A stretch of DNA of 64,000 nucleotides from Siphonodentalium dalli (GCA_032622095.1 CP136066.1:203258978-203322977); one strand, 5' to 3'; shown: positions 10,915 through 22,250, counted from the stretch's first letter. Notes: generated by a model not told the origin, from the letters alone. A program made the numbers and translations.

Positions 10915-11251
10915 TTAAAGGCATGGATGACCTCGCGGTGGGTTTTGCTGTTTAATTGCCACATCCTTTAAATATTGTTCTTATACCAATCATAAATATC
11001 CCGTAAATAGTATGTTATGTCAAGTTCATGCGCTTTGTTATGTAAAGAGCCAAAATTGTTACAGAACATGGCTTTTGTTTACATAACACAGCTTACGAAC
11101 CTGACAATAACATACTATTTACGCGATATTTATGACTGGTATATATATGAACAAAATATGCCTATATTTTAATATTCTTTCTGTTTATGGCAGTGTTAAC
11201 GGTGTTTTATTTTAATAGTAATACCCACCGCGAAGGCCACCCGTGCTTTAA
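10915..11251 (+). mobile_element. TTAA MITE, AGGCACGG family, copy 1
   Basis: TTAA at 10915-10918 and 11248-11251. Ends AGGCATGGATGACCTCGCGG on the left and CCGCGAAGGCCACCCGTGCT on the right are inverted. Internal blocks CATACTATTTACGCGATATT and TATTTTAATATTCTTTCTG are shared with 25480-25724, 27500-27941 and 41217-41717. No coding capacity. Confidence 0.85.
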
Positions 11252-12982
11252 TTGTCACAGCACAACTAACAACGAGACAAGCAGGACAAAGAACAGCCAT
11301 TATTATAATTGGTTCTACTATGTTGTGTTCTACTATAGGATGTGTTGTTTCTTGTTTACAAAGAATCATGGTGTCCGCAAATAAGTACAATGGCCACTTC
11401 AAAACTATCACAATAAAAATTGTGTACTGCTACCTTATATGGCACAGTATAATCAATTGCTTCTGAGATCTCTTGAAAAGAAAAAACACCAACGCTTATC
11501 AAAAATCAATAAATCAATTGCCCACTTGCCATTTGATATGATAATGGTAACCACCAATATTTTATCAATTAGTACTCCGCTTTAGAGTACAGCGTAGAAG
11601 GTAATACATTGGGTTGGAATCACTTGTCCCTATCGACCCTTCGACCACCCTGTGGTTACCCCCAACACCAATTCCTTCTCATGCACCCCAATCCGAGAAA
11701 ATATTGAAGTCTACACATGCCTTGTAATTACACATACGGAGTTGAATTTTCTATTCAATCGGCCCACACCTCTCTTGCTCAATATCAGAAATTCTAGAGA
11801 TACGGCACATATACATCCGTTATTTTGTATTAGAAATTCATGTTATACGCGTTAACTTAAAATAAGTCGATTGCCCTACTTCACTATGACGGGCCGTCAT
11901 TGACGGCATGTCGGGGTGATATTTGGTATTGTAATTATACACTGACTTTTGTATTTTGACTGTCATCTTGGTAGCCATCTAGGATGAAATTGAACAGTTT
12001 TATTGAATTGTGATAAAAATTCCATATGTGGTATAACATTTCTTTTCCCATTTCTGAATTCAGCAAACTTCTTTAAAACGGTTGCCAGAATGCTATAATT
12101 TTGTTGTCTAAAGTGCATTTTCGACCAATCGAACAGGCTGTGTACAACACAATTGTTTGCACTGCATTGCTGAAGCAATAAGTTAACGCTGATTGCTCAT
12201 AATTGCAATCGCCACCAAACGGAAGATCATTTACAAGAGATATTTGGAAATCGTAAAATCGTTGAATTGTTGGTGCCATTTTGGCGGCCATCTTTGACTG
12301 GGTATAAAAAAAAATGTCCATGAATGTCGGTTTTGTACTGTGATATTTGCTATTGCTGAATTGCCTATACTGAGAGAAAAATTATACCCTTTAATAAATA
12401 TGCACACTATTGGTCCGTCCTTATGACAACCGTGCATCTGAACTGAGGTAATAATGACGTCATATTTGTGACGTCATAATTCCTTCCAGTCGCGGACTCA
12501 GGAAGTCTTACAAACTTGTTCTGACAAAGTGACATTCTATAAAAATATCATAGTATCTACATTTGTTTTTAAAAAGTACATATAAGCGAATATACTGCTG
12601 TAGGATCGAAGTGAACGCTTTAAAGGGGTTCTGTACTCAAATGATGTTATTGGTTTCAAAAGTACTTGCTTCGAAGAAGAAGGTAACCATTTTACCATTA
12701 TTTGAAAGTCTGTTGATTACGAAGTAATGTTATGGGTGCCAGTAAGTTGGAATGCGAAAATAGAACTATCGTATTAGAGTAATTTTTATAAATTTTTTAA
12801 GTAATTGTATCAAATAAATGTTATATTATATGCATTTTAGTCCCAGATACTCATTTAAATTCGTATATTGTCACTAGTCAGCGAGTACCTGAGTTCACGC
12901 CCCGTATATATATCAACGTAATGTTCCACACGATTATGTGTGTCACGCGTCTGATTACGTCTTGTACACTGAAATTTGTAAT
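11252..12982. other. Gene-free stretch; CRE-like palindromes near 12455
   Basis: No supported gene. Two TGACGTCA palindromes occur at about 12453-12478 (AATGACGTCATATTTGTGAC). Around 12280 the minus strand reads AAGATGGCCGCCAAAATGGC, a low-complexity pattern often seen in invertebrate repeats. Otherwise nothing recognised. Confidence 0.45.
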
Positions 12983-13434
12983 TTAACCCTTTACCCAGCA
13001 GAACGGCCCTGTACCAATGCATTCTCTTATATATGCGAGTCGACCATATGTCGCCTCGCATATATAAGAGAATGCATTGGCTTAACACATATTAAAAATG
13101 ATAAAATTGTCAAAGAATGTAGAAAAATATTATCAAAATTGTTAAAAAATGTAAGAACAAATTCTAAAATTGTTAAAGAATGTAAGAAAAATGGTAAAAA
13201 GCGTTTTTTTAGGCCAATGCATTCTCTTATATATGCGAGGCGACCTGTGGTCGACTCGCATATATAAGAGAATGCATTGGCACAGGGCATAACTGTAACC
13301 ATCACAATGTGGTCAATGAACCGGTTCCAATGATATCCATATTTGTATGGTGTTATTGAGACAGACCGAAGATATTTTAGGCTGTTGAAGCTTTATTTGG
13401 GCGTTTTTGGCCGGTTTGTTGGGTAAAGGGTTAA
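12983..13434 (+). mobile_element. MITE family A, copy 2
   Basis: TTAA at 12983-12986 and 13431-13434 with CCCTTTACCCAGCA and TGTTGGGTAAAGGG ends. Hairpins at 13014-13080 and 13214-13280. It preserves the uninterrupted junction GCATTGGC-TTAA-CACATATT (13073-13092), which serves as the empty site for the nested insertion at 21542-22015. Confidence 0.9.
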
Positions 13435-13601
13435 AATATGACTCGAGCCATAATTAAATTTATATCATATTATTAACTTTGGTTTCAAGATAACCTGTTA
13501 ACTCTAATTAATTACTTTTCTATATATTATCGATATTATAATATATAGATCGTTGTTAGTGCCGGGAATCTATTGAAATTGGCGCACAATCATCGACCCC
13601 T

Positions 13602-13952
13602 TTAAATGGGGACTGTACACCAAATCCGGCAATTTATGAGACCATATCCTGTTATGCTCAACAGAACATATGTAACACATGAATGAATTTGAGCCATGGA
13701 TTAGTGCAAAATACACATATTTGCTCTATGAACAATGCTAACAGCATGGTAATTATAATGAAAATGAATAAATAGCTGGAGTCATAAATTCATTTTCTTT
13801 ATAATTTCATGTTGTTTGCATCGTTCATAGAGCACATTAGTGTATTTTGCACTAATCCATGGCTCAAATTCATTCATTTGTTACAATATTCTGCTGAGTA
13901 TAAAAGTAGATGGTCCATAAATGGCCAGATTTGGTGTACAATACCCCTTTAA
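13602..13952. mobile_element. TTAA palindromic MITE, GTACACCAAATC family, copy 1
   Basis: TTAA at 13602-13605 and 13949-13952. Ends GGGGACTGTACACCAAATCC and GATTTGGTGTACAATACCCC are inverted. The interior is a large imperfect hairpin (GAATTTGAGCCATGGATTAG…CTAATCCATGGCTCAAATTC). The uninterrupted TTGTTACAATATTCTG at about 13879-13894 is the empty site matching the family-B insertion in the second copy at 39415-40217. Confidence 0.85.
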
Positions 13953-14292
13953 CGATAATATGATGTGGTCCATGAATTTCAATATAATAGCAAAGCTTAC
14001 TAGAGTACAAGGAACCTCAAAACAGTGTTTAAACACGAGGGAAGTATATAAGTATGAGTATACGCAGGCCGACATATGGGTCATCATAATCGAAAACACA
14101 TTACGCCAATTAATCAAAATTATTTCAAGGTATCAACCGCCAGTTTTCATCGAGTTAACGTTTAAAAAATTCCGTACTACTCATTGACGAGGGATCATAT
14201 GATTTAACAACCCTGTGTCTGTTAAAATCTGGAAGTCAATCGATTTAGTATGAGACAAATTACTCAATAGTTTGAAGCAGCCCACGTACAAG
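13953..14292. other. Gene-free stretch, nothing recognised
   Basis: No domain, array or pairable repeat end seen. Confidence 0.4.
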
Positions 14293-14737
14293 CCTGCAAA
14301 TAGTGTGTCTGTCATTTGCAGAATGAGGTCCCCAGAGGGTGAATTTAGTGATGCTATCCCGCACAGCTAGCTAGCATCACCAAATTCACCCCCATGGACA
14401 TCATTCTGCTTAGGCATTATCTTCTGGGAAATATCTATAGTTTCAACTTAACATTGCTTTTAGTTACTTTTCCCCTTCTGTTCAGTTTATATATCCCCTA
14501 ATTTGCAGACGATAAATGCATAATCGAGGTGACCAATGGGTGAACATCACCATCTTCAACTGGGGAAATTCAATCTGATCCTAGATCTCCCATAGCAGTT
14601 GGGGCTTAATCAGACTGGGGTTCACATAAGGTGAATTTGGGGACACTAGCCCGCCATGCATGATATATATATATGGCGTCGCTACATTCACCTTCTGGGG
14701 ACCTCATTCTGCAAATGACGGACACAGTATTTGCAGG
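14293..14737. mobile_element. Inverted-repeat element, CCTGCAAATA family, copy 1
   Basis: Left CCTGCAAATAGTGTGTCTGT, CATTTGCAGAATGAGGTCCC; right GGGACCTCATTCTGCAAATG, ACGGACACAGTATTTGCAGG. Each arm also folds on itself: GGTGAATTTAGTGATGCTA pairs with TAGCATCACCAAATTCACC at 14338-14390, with a similar stem at 14633-14690. A partial copy lies at 20052-20330. No target duplication could be assigned. Confidence 0.75.
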
Positions 14738-15172
14738 TTTGAGTACGAAGTAAGTAGTGTACGTCAGTCATCAACAGAACAACGTGTTTGCAGGTGTTCA
14801 AATAAGCGTTTCCGACGCGTGTTAACATAGACGGCATGCTTGTTTCGATTATGTTTCTCAAGTCGAATGTGAAAATAAACGTGGCGGCGGTTAGCACATT
14901 ATGGTTATAATCACGTAATTAGGAAATATCAAAGTTCGTCATACCTCCACTTAATCATGAGGTATATATCAGTCCGTTCATCGCCCTATCATCCACTGAG
15001 GTAATAGAGGTTATATATCCACGACCTGAGATACACCGAGTCTGAAGAAATATCGAACATCGAGTGACTTCTAATATTAATTCTTATCTTTACCGTTGTG
15101 TTTACGTGAAAATATAGTATATGTTTTCTTATAGATACCGGTAGTGAGTTTCATTAACCACTTCTTAACTAA
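14738..15172. other. Gene-free stretch, nothing recognised
   Basis: No gene or repeat recognised. Confidence 0.4.
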
Positions 15173-15211
15173 ATACTCATTGAGTATACCTTACTCGTTT
15201 TAAATTCGCGC

Positions 15212-15286
15212 AGTATTATTTTTCGCTCAGTTTTGAATTCGGACAACAGGGTGCGCGATTTCAAAACTGAGTGAAGAAAAATAATA
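15212..15286. repeat. Strong hairpin
   Basis: AGTATTATTTTTCGCTCAGT-TTTGAATTCG pairs with CGATTTCAAAACTGAGTGAAG-AAAAATAATACT across a ~15-base loop. Just downstream, CGATTCTGCGACC-like motifs recur at about 15313-15390. Probably a small palindromic element; no terminus resolved. Confidence 0.75.
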
Positions 15287-15390
15287 CTACTGTCGCACGG
15301 CACAATCGTTTCGACGATTCTACGACCAATTCCACGATTCTGCGGCTTGACAACCACGGTGCTGCGGCAATTTAACGATTCTGCGACCAG

Positions 15391-16381
15391 GCTGATGCAA
15401 TAAACACGAAAAAAACAGTAAGAAATGAATAATTCCAGAAATATAGACAGTTATGTACCACATATTATATTTCTATTAGGTACGGCGATCTTCGATTCAG
15501 CACTAGACAGTTAGCACAACAATACATAATCTTTGACACAAATAGACCAGTTGTTTTGGATTTACACACATCACTGTGTGAAATTCGTCTTTAGAGTTGA
15601 GAAAATATATATAATGTCCTATAAAATTGAGTGGAAACCAAATAATAACATAGCCATACGTCTTTGGTTGATTTTTCACAACTGATGTTAACCTCAGTTC
15701 TGTGATTGATGGCGCTGTGTCCATATTTGTGGGGGTATCATCGCACTCAATTGACAACGCCGAGTAGTCGACTATGACAACGACGATTGTGAGACCAGCA
15801 ATTGAAATTTCATTAACTTGTGCTCACGAGAAGTCGTTTTCTAATGAATTTGACGCTCGCTATAGACATGAATACGCATATGAATCACACGACCTCAAGG
15901 CTGCGAGATTAAGACTCTTTTATTTGGAGCCAGCTGTGGAAAATAAAGTAATGTCGAATCGTATATTACTGTACTGTACATGTTTAATTTCCATATCTGT
16001 GCACCACACATTACAGATTTAAATGTTCCGCCTATCCAACTTTCCTTCCGTCTGTCACTACGCCTAACTAGCAGCCGACTCACAATGCCTCGGTATTTTC
16101 TTATGGCCAACATGTCTTATTCTCAGTTGCGTTGTGGTATCGATAGCGGGGAATGGCCGCCTTCGTGTTAGAAATTAACTCCACACATGAAACTTAATAT
16201 TTTGTTTTGAGTATAATTCCATATTTTGACATCCAGGTATATATATATATATATATCTATAAACGGTGAAAAATGATATTCTATAATGATTTATTTATTT
16301 GTGATTAAAATCTAGTTATCTAAAATATAATTCCCTCGCGCAGTCAAGATTTGCCTCCAGATATTACAATTCTATGACATT
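15391..16381. other. Gene-free stretch with an (AT)n run
   Basis: Nothing recognised except a short AT dinucleotide run at about 16239-16256. Confidence 0.4.
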
Positions 16382-16535
16382 ATAACTTGCTGCAGCAAGA
16401 TGCTAACTTGCTGCAGAAAGATACTAACTTGCTGCACAAAAGGTGTTAATTTAATGTAGAATGATGCTAACGTACCGCAGAAAAGGCGATAACTTAGTGT
16501 ATATATAGAGGGATGCTAACTTACTGCAGAAAGTT
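16382..16535 (+). repeat. Degenerate ~24-bp tandem repeat
   Basis: GATGCTAACTTGCTGCAGAAA-type units recur about six times with substitutions and small indels: CTAACTTGCTGCAGAAAGAT, CTAACTTGCTGCACAAAAGG, CTAACGTACCGCAGAAAAGG, CTAACTTACTGCAGAAAG. Confidence 0.7.
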
Positions 16536-16766
16536 GACGAATGACTTAACTTGGCCCTCCAGTGTCGGTGATATTAGAAATAACCAAACTCTCGAAACGA
16601 ACTAATTCAGCGGCAGACGAAAGGTTATCACTCGTTCATATTTGGCCATTGAATATTGTTATAATTGATATGTTTGATATGGGGAATGAACGATATAGTA
16701 GAAATCGACTATGTGATCCTTTCATACATTTAATAGTGATTGGTGAACAATAACAGACAGTAACAA

Positions 16767-17155
16767 TTAACCCTTTACCCAACAGAACGACACTGTGCCA
16801 ATGCATTCTCTTATATATGCGAGTCGACCATAGGTCGCCTCGCATATATAAGAGAATGCATTGGCTTAACACATTAAAAATTATAAAATTGTTAAAGAAT
16901 GTAAGAAAAAATGGTAAAAAGTGTTTTTTTTAGGCCAATGCATTCTCTTATATATGCGAGGCGAGCTATGGTCGATTCGCATATATAAGAGAATGCATTG
17001 GCACAGGGCATAACTGTAACTATCACAATGTGGTCAAGGAGCCGGTTCCAATGATATCAATATTTGTATGGTTCTATTGAGACAGACCGAAGATATTTTA
17101 GGCTGTTGAAGCTTTATTTGGCCGGTTTTGGCCGTTTTGTTGGGTAAAGGGTTAA
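16767..17155 (+). mobile_element. MITE family A, copy 3
   Basis: TTAA at 16767-16770 and 17152-17155, CCCTTTACCCAACA ends, hairpins at 16798-16864 and 16935-17001. Very close to copy 1 in both internal arms. Confidence 0.9.
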
Positions 17156-17250
17156 TATAACAAGGTCGGATTCTATTCAATAATTTCAACAGCATCAAGA
17201 TATAGAATATAAACAGAGTGTTCCTCTCTTCTTCTTTTTTCTCTTGCCAG

Positions 17251-18648
17251 CAGGGGGGGGGGGCGGAGAAAATATGTTTTCCGACACGTATGCTGGGGGT
17301 GGTGGTGTCAAAATAAGCCCAAAGCAATTTTTTCCGTGACAAAATTATTTTTTCTCCTTCACACCTTTTATTGGATTTTTACTAGTCTGTACAGGTTTGT
17401 AACACTAATAAATCAATAGTAAGGAACTGAAGCAACACTAAACATGCTAGGGCCATTGGATGTTGGTTTGTGCATATTTAGGACAAGGGAAAGTATTCTT
17501 AATGCAGCTGAATCGCCCATGTAGTATTCTATGTAATTAACATAAAATAGGATAACTTTAAAGAAATAAATTGAATGCCAAATCTGGTCAAACATGGACA
17601 TTAAACACTGATGTATACACTGATGTATAAGAAAAAAACATGTAACATACCTGGACTTGCGAGTGGATAACACAATTATCTCATATGTGACAAAAGAGAT
17701 AGAAAATGGTAATAATTCACAATCTCATGTAGTCATGAATGAGTTAATACAGGTTTCTACTAAAAGTGTAGATATGTTTTTTATTATATGCTTTACTCTC
17801 ACATGCTACACTTGAGCAGTCCAATAGAAATAATGCCTTATCTGAACTCATACAAGATTCCTGAATTCATAAATGGTACCTCATTGACATTGGCTCATTC
17901 GCTGAAGATTTCACATGACACAAGAGGAATACAGTAATGCTCTAATTAATCGACTTCTTAACCACATCAGAATTATGAGTATGTTTTCAGGATTTAGTCG
18001 GAAATATGGCTTGTTGCCATTCATCGGAAAGCTCTCAGTGAGAGCTTTCCGATGAATGGCAACAAGCCATGTTTCTGACTAAATCCTGAAAAGTTATCCA
18101 TAATTCTGATGTTGTTAAGAAGTCAATTAATGAGCATTACTGTAACTCTATCCTGTTTGTCATATTTTGTCAAAATTGTATTGTAAACTTTGGAAGTTCA
18201 GTATTTTGTGAGAAATTGAAGCTTTTCATTTTTTCTTTCTTGGACACTCAGCTATATTGTTTTTACTATGATTTTGCCAAGGGACTGAATGATCAGCTTG
18301 GGGCATTTTAATGTACTCACCATTATTTGTGCTAGATCGGTAAGCAGAATATTCACATGTTTCTAGGGACAAAATCCACAGCAGTCAAGAATATACTGCT
18401 AGAGACCAGTCCTGCTGTTCATTACTAGATTAACTGAATCTCAATGTAGGAGGTTTGGTGCTGGTTTTCTCTGTATGTTTGTGTTTTGCGTTCCACAAGG
18501 GGGTGGGTGTCAAAACATGGCTGGAAAAAACTCTATGAAATGGAAAAAAAATTGGGGACGGGGGGGGGTGGGTGGGTCCAAAAAGTGGTCATCGGCAAAA
18601 AAGTAGCATACGTGTCTGGAAATTTTTTTCCGACCCCCCCCCCCCCTG
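17251..18648 (+). mobile_element. Poly-G-ended element, copy 1 (1.4 kb, 7-bp target duplication)
   Basis: Starts CAGGGGGGGGGGGCGGAGAA…TCCGACACGTATGCT and ends with the complement (AGCATACGTGTCTGGAAATT…TTCCGACCCC…CCCTG). TTGCCAG is directly repeated at 17244-17250 and 18649-18655. The interior has no recognisable protein and contains the TA-flanked palindrome at 17932-18142. Other copies: 36998-37540 and 45242-45616. This is the longest, so it may be closest to a full-length element. Confidence 0.8.
17932..18142. mobile_element. 211-bp palindromic MITE with TA target (mariner-like), copy 1
   Basis: Ends CAGTAATGCTC and GAGCATTACTG, flanked by TA at 17930-17931 and 18143-18144. The whole element is one near-perfect inverted repeat centred on GAAAGCTCTCAGTGAGAGCTTTC (about 18040). 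TA targets and CAGT-starting ends fit the Tc1/mariner group. It sits inside the poly-G-ended element, so it is younger than that insertion. Copy 2: 62464-62675; a half copy lies at 30283-30340. Confidence 0.9.
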
Positions 18649-18818
18649 TTGCCAGTGATTAAAAAACAAAAACAAAAAAGCCTATATCTCTATATGTTCA
18701 TGTGGCAGACCAATAGACTGCAATATGTGAAAAATAAAGGGATACAAGCACTCATGGCGGGCAAATGTGCACAGAATATGTAAGTCTGTAAACACACCAA
18801 ATACATGGAGAAATAGAA

Positions 18819-19324
18819 CATGCCATGAATCTCCACTCTGGCTAACGCCCGTAGAGATCATATGCCATCAGTAACTTGTTGAAGTTTTGACAGGGAACCT
18901 TATAAAGTCGAAAATAACACGGAGAATATATTTCTTTATTATTATCTGTTCCTTAATAATGTACTGCATTGTATATGTGAAGGTCCCGTCTCGATATTTC
19001 ACGATTTAAGTGAATTTGTGAGCGATTTTGCTTTGCGTAGCTTACAATTATGGAATTTCGGAATTTCTACTGGGTAATTAATTCGATGTTTATTGCGAAA
19101 TCGGCTTACAAAAGTCAGAGAAAAACATGCATTTTTAGTTGGTATATTCACGTACAGTGATGTACTTTATTAAAGAACAGATAATAACTAAAAAATAAAT
19201 TCCCCGCGTTATTGTTCGGCTTTATAAGGTTCCCTGTCAAAACTTCAAAAAGTTCCCATGCAGGTTTTGTACTTGTGGAATATGATCTCTACGGGCGGTA
19301 GCCACAGTAGAGATTCATGGCATG
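18819..19324. mobile_element. CATGCCATGA-family MITE, complete copy
   Basis: Inverted ends CATGCCATGAATCTCCACTC, TGGCTAACGCCCGTAGAGAT and their complement at 19283-19324. The second half mirrors the first (CCTTATAAAGTCGAAAATAA, TTATTGTTCGGCTTTATAAGG). No target duplication could be fixed. A short direct repeat of its right tip (TAGCCAGAGTAGAGATTCAT) recurs at 19971-19997. Confidence 0.85.
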
Positions 19325-19327
19325 ATC

Positions 19328-19970
19328 TTGAACCTTTCATGACTGGAGCTTCCTGATTTTTTTAGAAAGCCCTGTGCCAATGCATTCTCTTATATATGAC
19401 CCGCCATATCAAATCCAGTCGGAAGTCGGGATTTTTTTTTACCCTGTGCCAATGCATTCTCTTATATATGCGAGTCGACCATAGGTCGCCTCGCGTATAT
19501 AAGAGAATGCATTGGCTTAACAATTTTTTATCATGTTTTTTAAATAAATGTTTCTTACAATTTTTAGGACATAAAATAAAATAACATCCATTACCCTGCA
19601 GGGAGCCCCACACATATATAGAAGCACATAGAAGATAGAAGAATGTCGTCTGCTCATGTTTGTCTGGGGCTCTGTATGGGTGAAATTATAAAATTGTTAA
19701 AGAATACAAGAACAAATTACTAAAATTGTAAAAAATTGTTAGTTCAATGCATTCTCTTATATATGCGAGACGACCTATAGTCGACTCGCATATATAAGAG
19801 AATGCATTGGCACAGGGTAAAACAAATCCCGACTTCCGACTGGATTTGATATGGCGGGTCACATATATGCGAGTCGACCATAGGTCGCCTCGCATATATA
19901 AGAGAATGCATTGGCCTAACACATTTTATATTATTTATTATAATTGTTAAAAATTGTAAGAAAAAATGAT
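19328..19970 (+). mobile_element. MITE family C copy interrupted by family B copy 3
   Basis: 19328-19399 is a family-C left end (CCTTTCATGACTGGAGCTTC, CTGATTTTTTTAG, CCCTGTG and half a hairpin). The hairpin stem is broken inside TTATATAT by a family-B element (about 19397-19860; GACCCGCCATATC…GATATGGCGGGTCAC, hairpins at 19449-19515 and 19744-19810). The rest of the stem, ATGCGAGTCGACCATAGGTC onward, resumes at about 19867 and runs to 19914, followed by the AT-rich spacer. The C copy's right terminus is missing. Confidence 0.8.
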
Positions 19971-20051
19971 TAGCCAGAGTAGAGATTCATGGCATGATGT
20001 TTGTGCATACGAACTATGACGCAGAATTTAATTTCATCATTATCTTGCAAG

Positions 20052-20330
20052 CCTGCAAATAGCGTGTCTGTCATTTGCAGAATGAGGCCCCCAGAGGGTG
20101 AATTTAGTGATTCTATCCCGCACAGCGGGCTAGCATCACAAAATACACCCTCTGGAGACCTCATTCTGCTTAGGCCTCATCTTCTGTGAAGTATCTACAG
20201 CATCAAATGAACATTGTTTTAGTTACGTTCTCCCATCTGGGAAGTTTCTAAATCCCCTAATTTGCAGAAGGTAAAATCCATAATCGAGGTGCCCAATGGG
20301 TGAACATCACCAACTTCAACTTTGTTCTTG
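20052..20330 (+). mobile_element. CCTGCAAATA-family element, left part
   Basis: Matches 14293 onward: CCTGCAAATAGCGTGTCTGT, CATTTGCAGAATGAGGCCCC, a self-pairing arm at 20085-20170 (GGTGAATTTAGTGATTCTA…), then CCTCATTCTGCTTAGGC and CCCAATGGGTGAACATCACC. Homology stops at about 20330. Confidence 0.75.
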
Positions 20331-20575
20331 TATTCATTATTGGTAGTTCTCCTCTTCAAGAACGAATTTTTTTGCATTTTGAAAACATTGTTTGGTTTCA
20401 AAGCTACCAATCGTGTAGTACGTTAAATTATATTAGTCCTATATTTATAATATGACTTTCAGAATAGATTTCAAGGCTTTGACCTTTTCATATGTTCACC
20501 GTCAAATGTTTATTAAACTTTGGTGTCTTATTGGACTAATGGGAATGTTATCGGTAATGTAACTATCACAGTAAT
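20331..20575. other. Short gene-free spacer
   Basis: Nothing recognised. Confidence 0.4.
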
Positions 20576-21376
20576 GCTGATGGGGTCATTGTCACAAGGC
20601 TCCGGTCACATTCGTAGCCAGCTTTTTAAATCGATCACAAATGTAGCCAGCTTTTCTACGCCGATCACATTTGTAGCCAGCTTTTCATATTCATGCGAGC
20701 TTCAATGAACAAGATTTTATCACATAATTTGCCCATAAAAGCAGTTTCATAATTACCGATAAGAGACACGTTTAATATTAGCGCGTGCGATGACGTCACA
20801 TCGTTCTTCAAATGACTTGCGATCGCTGCGGTTTTTATCGTTGTTTTCGATGGATATTTCGCATTGCTTCGCGTTTATTTTATCATGTGATAAAAAGTAT
20901 CTCACACTCGTCCTATTTTATACGTAATTTATCAACCTCGTCCACTAAATTCTATTTGAGCCTCGGTAAACCTCGGCTCAAATCGAATTTAGTGAACTCG
21001 GTTGATAAATTCCGTATAAAATAGTAACTCATGTGAGATCCTCTATATGTTAGTCTCATTTTTCTGAGTTGATGAATGAAAAACAACAAATTTTAATTTG
21101 ATATTAGTTCACCTAATAACCTGAGGTTTCCGATCAATGTCGTTAGATGCTCGAATTATATTCCAATATAAGTTGATAAACGAAGTCAGTTTTGGAGCAT
21201 GACGTCGATATTTTAGTAACGAACGCGATGACGTCATATTTCGCGCCATATAAAGCATGGAATTAGAAAAGCTGGCTACGAATGTGATCGCCGGCGAAAA
21301 GCTGGCTACATTTGTGATCGATTTAAAAAGCTGGCTACGAATGTGACCGGAGCCTTGTGACAATGACCCCATCGGC
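20576..21376. mobile_element. 0.8-kb foldback element with repeated GCTGGCTAC arms
   Basis: Outer arms GATGGGGTCATTGTCACAAG-GCTCCGG and CCGGAGC-CTTGTGACAATGACCCCATC are inverted. Each arm holds three degenerate units of CACAAATGTAGCCAGCTTTT (or complement), alternating with GATCACA/GATCGATTT. The centre (about 20905-21020) is a second strong hairpin with TTTATCAACCTCGTCCACTAAATTC paired to GAATTTAGTGAACTCGGTTGATAAA. TGACGTCA occurs at about 20790 and 21228. No coding capacity. Confidence 0.8.
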
Positions 21377-21479
21377 CACAGTAATGTGTACAAATTTTTT
21401 TTTTTTGACATGCACAGTCTCATAATTGGAAAGTTATTAATAACGAAAATAAGAACAAATATAATGTACCTGAGTAGCT

Positions 21480-22187
21480 TCAAGCAATTTTTATAATATT
21501 TTTCTACATTCTTTGACAATTTTATAAGAGAATGCATTGGCTTAAAGGTACTCAATCCGTAAAGAGGGTCCCCATCTCAACAGATTCCAACAACAACAAT
21601 CCGATCAGGGGGTCCTATATTACTATTTCTTTGGCTTTGGGGGTAAACAATATTTGATTCGAGTCGATGATTCAAACAAAGCTCAGAGTTATTAGATATT
21701 GATTTTTGAAATTTGTTATGTTCTCGAGATGAGTACTAATAATTGCCGTCAATTTCGTATCCTGCTCGAGATTTATACACCAAAACTCTATTCAAACAGA
21801 CAAGGATGGATAACTCTAAAATCAAGTGGTAATAATTGACTACGAACTGGGCCAGAAAGAATTCCCGATAATGAAAAATAATAGATTTCTAAAATCGATA
21901 TCTAACAAATCTGAGCTTTGATGGGTGACTTCCTCGACTCGAATCAAATATTTTTGACCCCCGAAGCCATTGAAATAGTAATTGAGATGAGTTTTATCGG
22001 ATTGAGTACCTTTAACACATATTAAAAATGATAAAATTGTCAAAGAATGTAGAAAAATATTATTATATTATATTGTTTAGGCCAATGCATTCTCTTATAT
22101 ATGCGAGGCGACCTATGGTCGACTCGCATATATAAGAGAATGCATTGGCACAGGGCATAACTGTAACTATCACAATATGGTCAATGT
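21480..22187 (+). mobile_element. MITE family A fragment split by a nested TTAA element
   Basis: 21525-21541 (half hairpin …GCATTGGC) and 22012-22187 (CACATATTAAAAATGATAAA…, hairpin 22082-22148, CATAACTGTAACTATCACAA) are parts of one family-A element interrupted at its internal TTAA. Both outer termini are missing. The leftmost ~35 bases (21488-21523) are the reverse complement of the spacer at 22028-22062, so the copy has also been rearranged. Confidence 0.75.
21542..22015 (+). mobile_element. TTAA MITE, AGGTACTCAATCCG family, complete nested copy
   Basis: TTAA at 21542-21545 and 22012-22015; ends AGGTACTCAATCCG and CGGATTGAGTACCT are perfect inverted repeats. The two halves are internally related in inverted orientation (GATTCGAGTCGA near 21658; TCGACTCGAATC near 21933). 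It lies in the TTAA of a family-A element, as the intact copy at 13073-13092 shows. Confidence 0.9.
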
Positions 22188-22250
22188 GTGCAACTTTATA
22201 ATATTAGTCTATACATTATCTGAAACGGCAAAAGGGAAACAAACAAAAAT

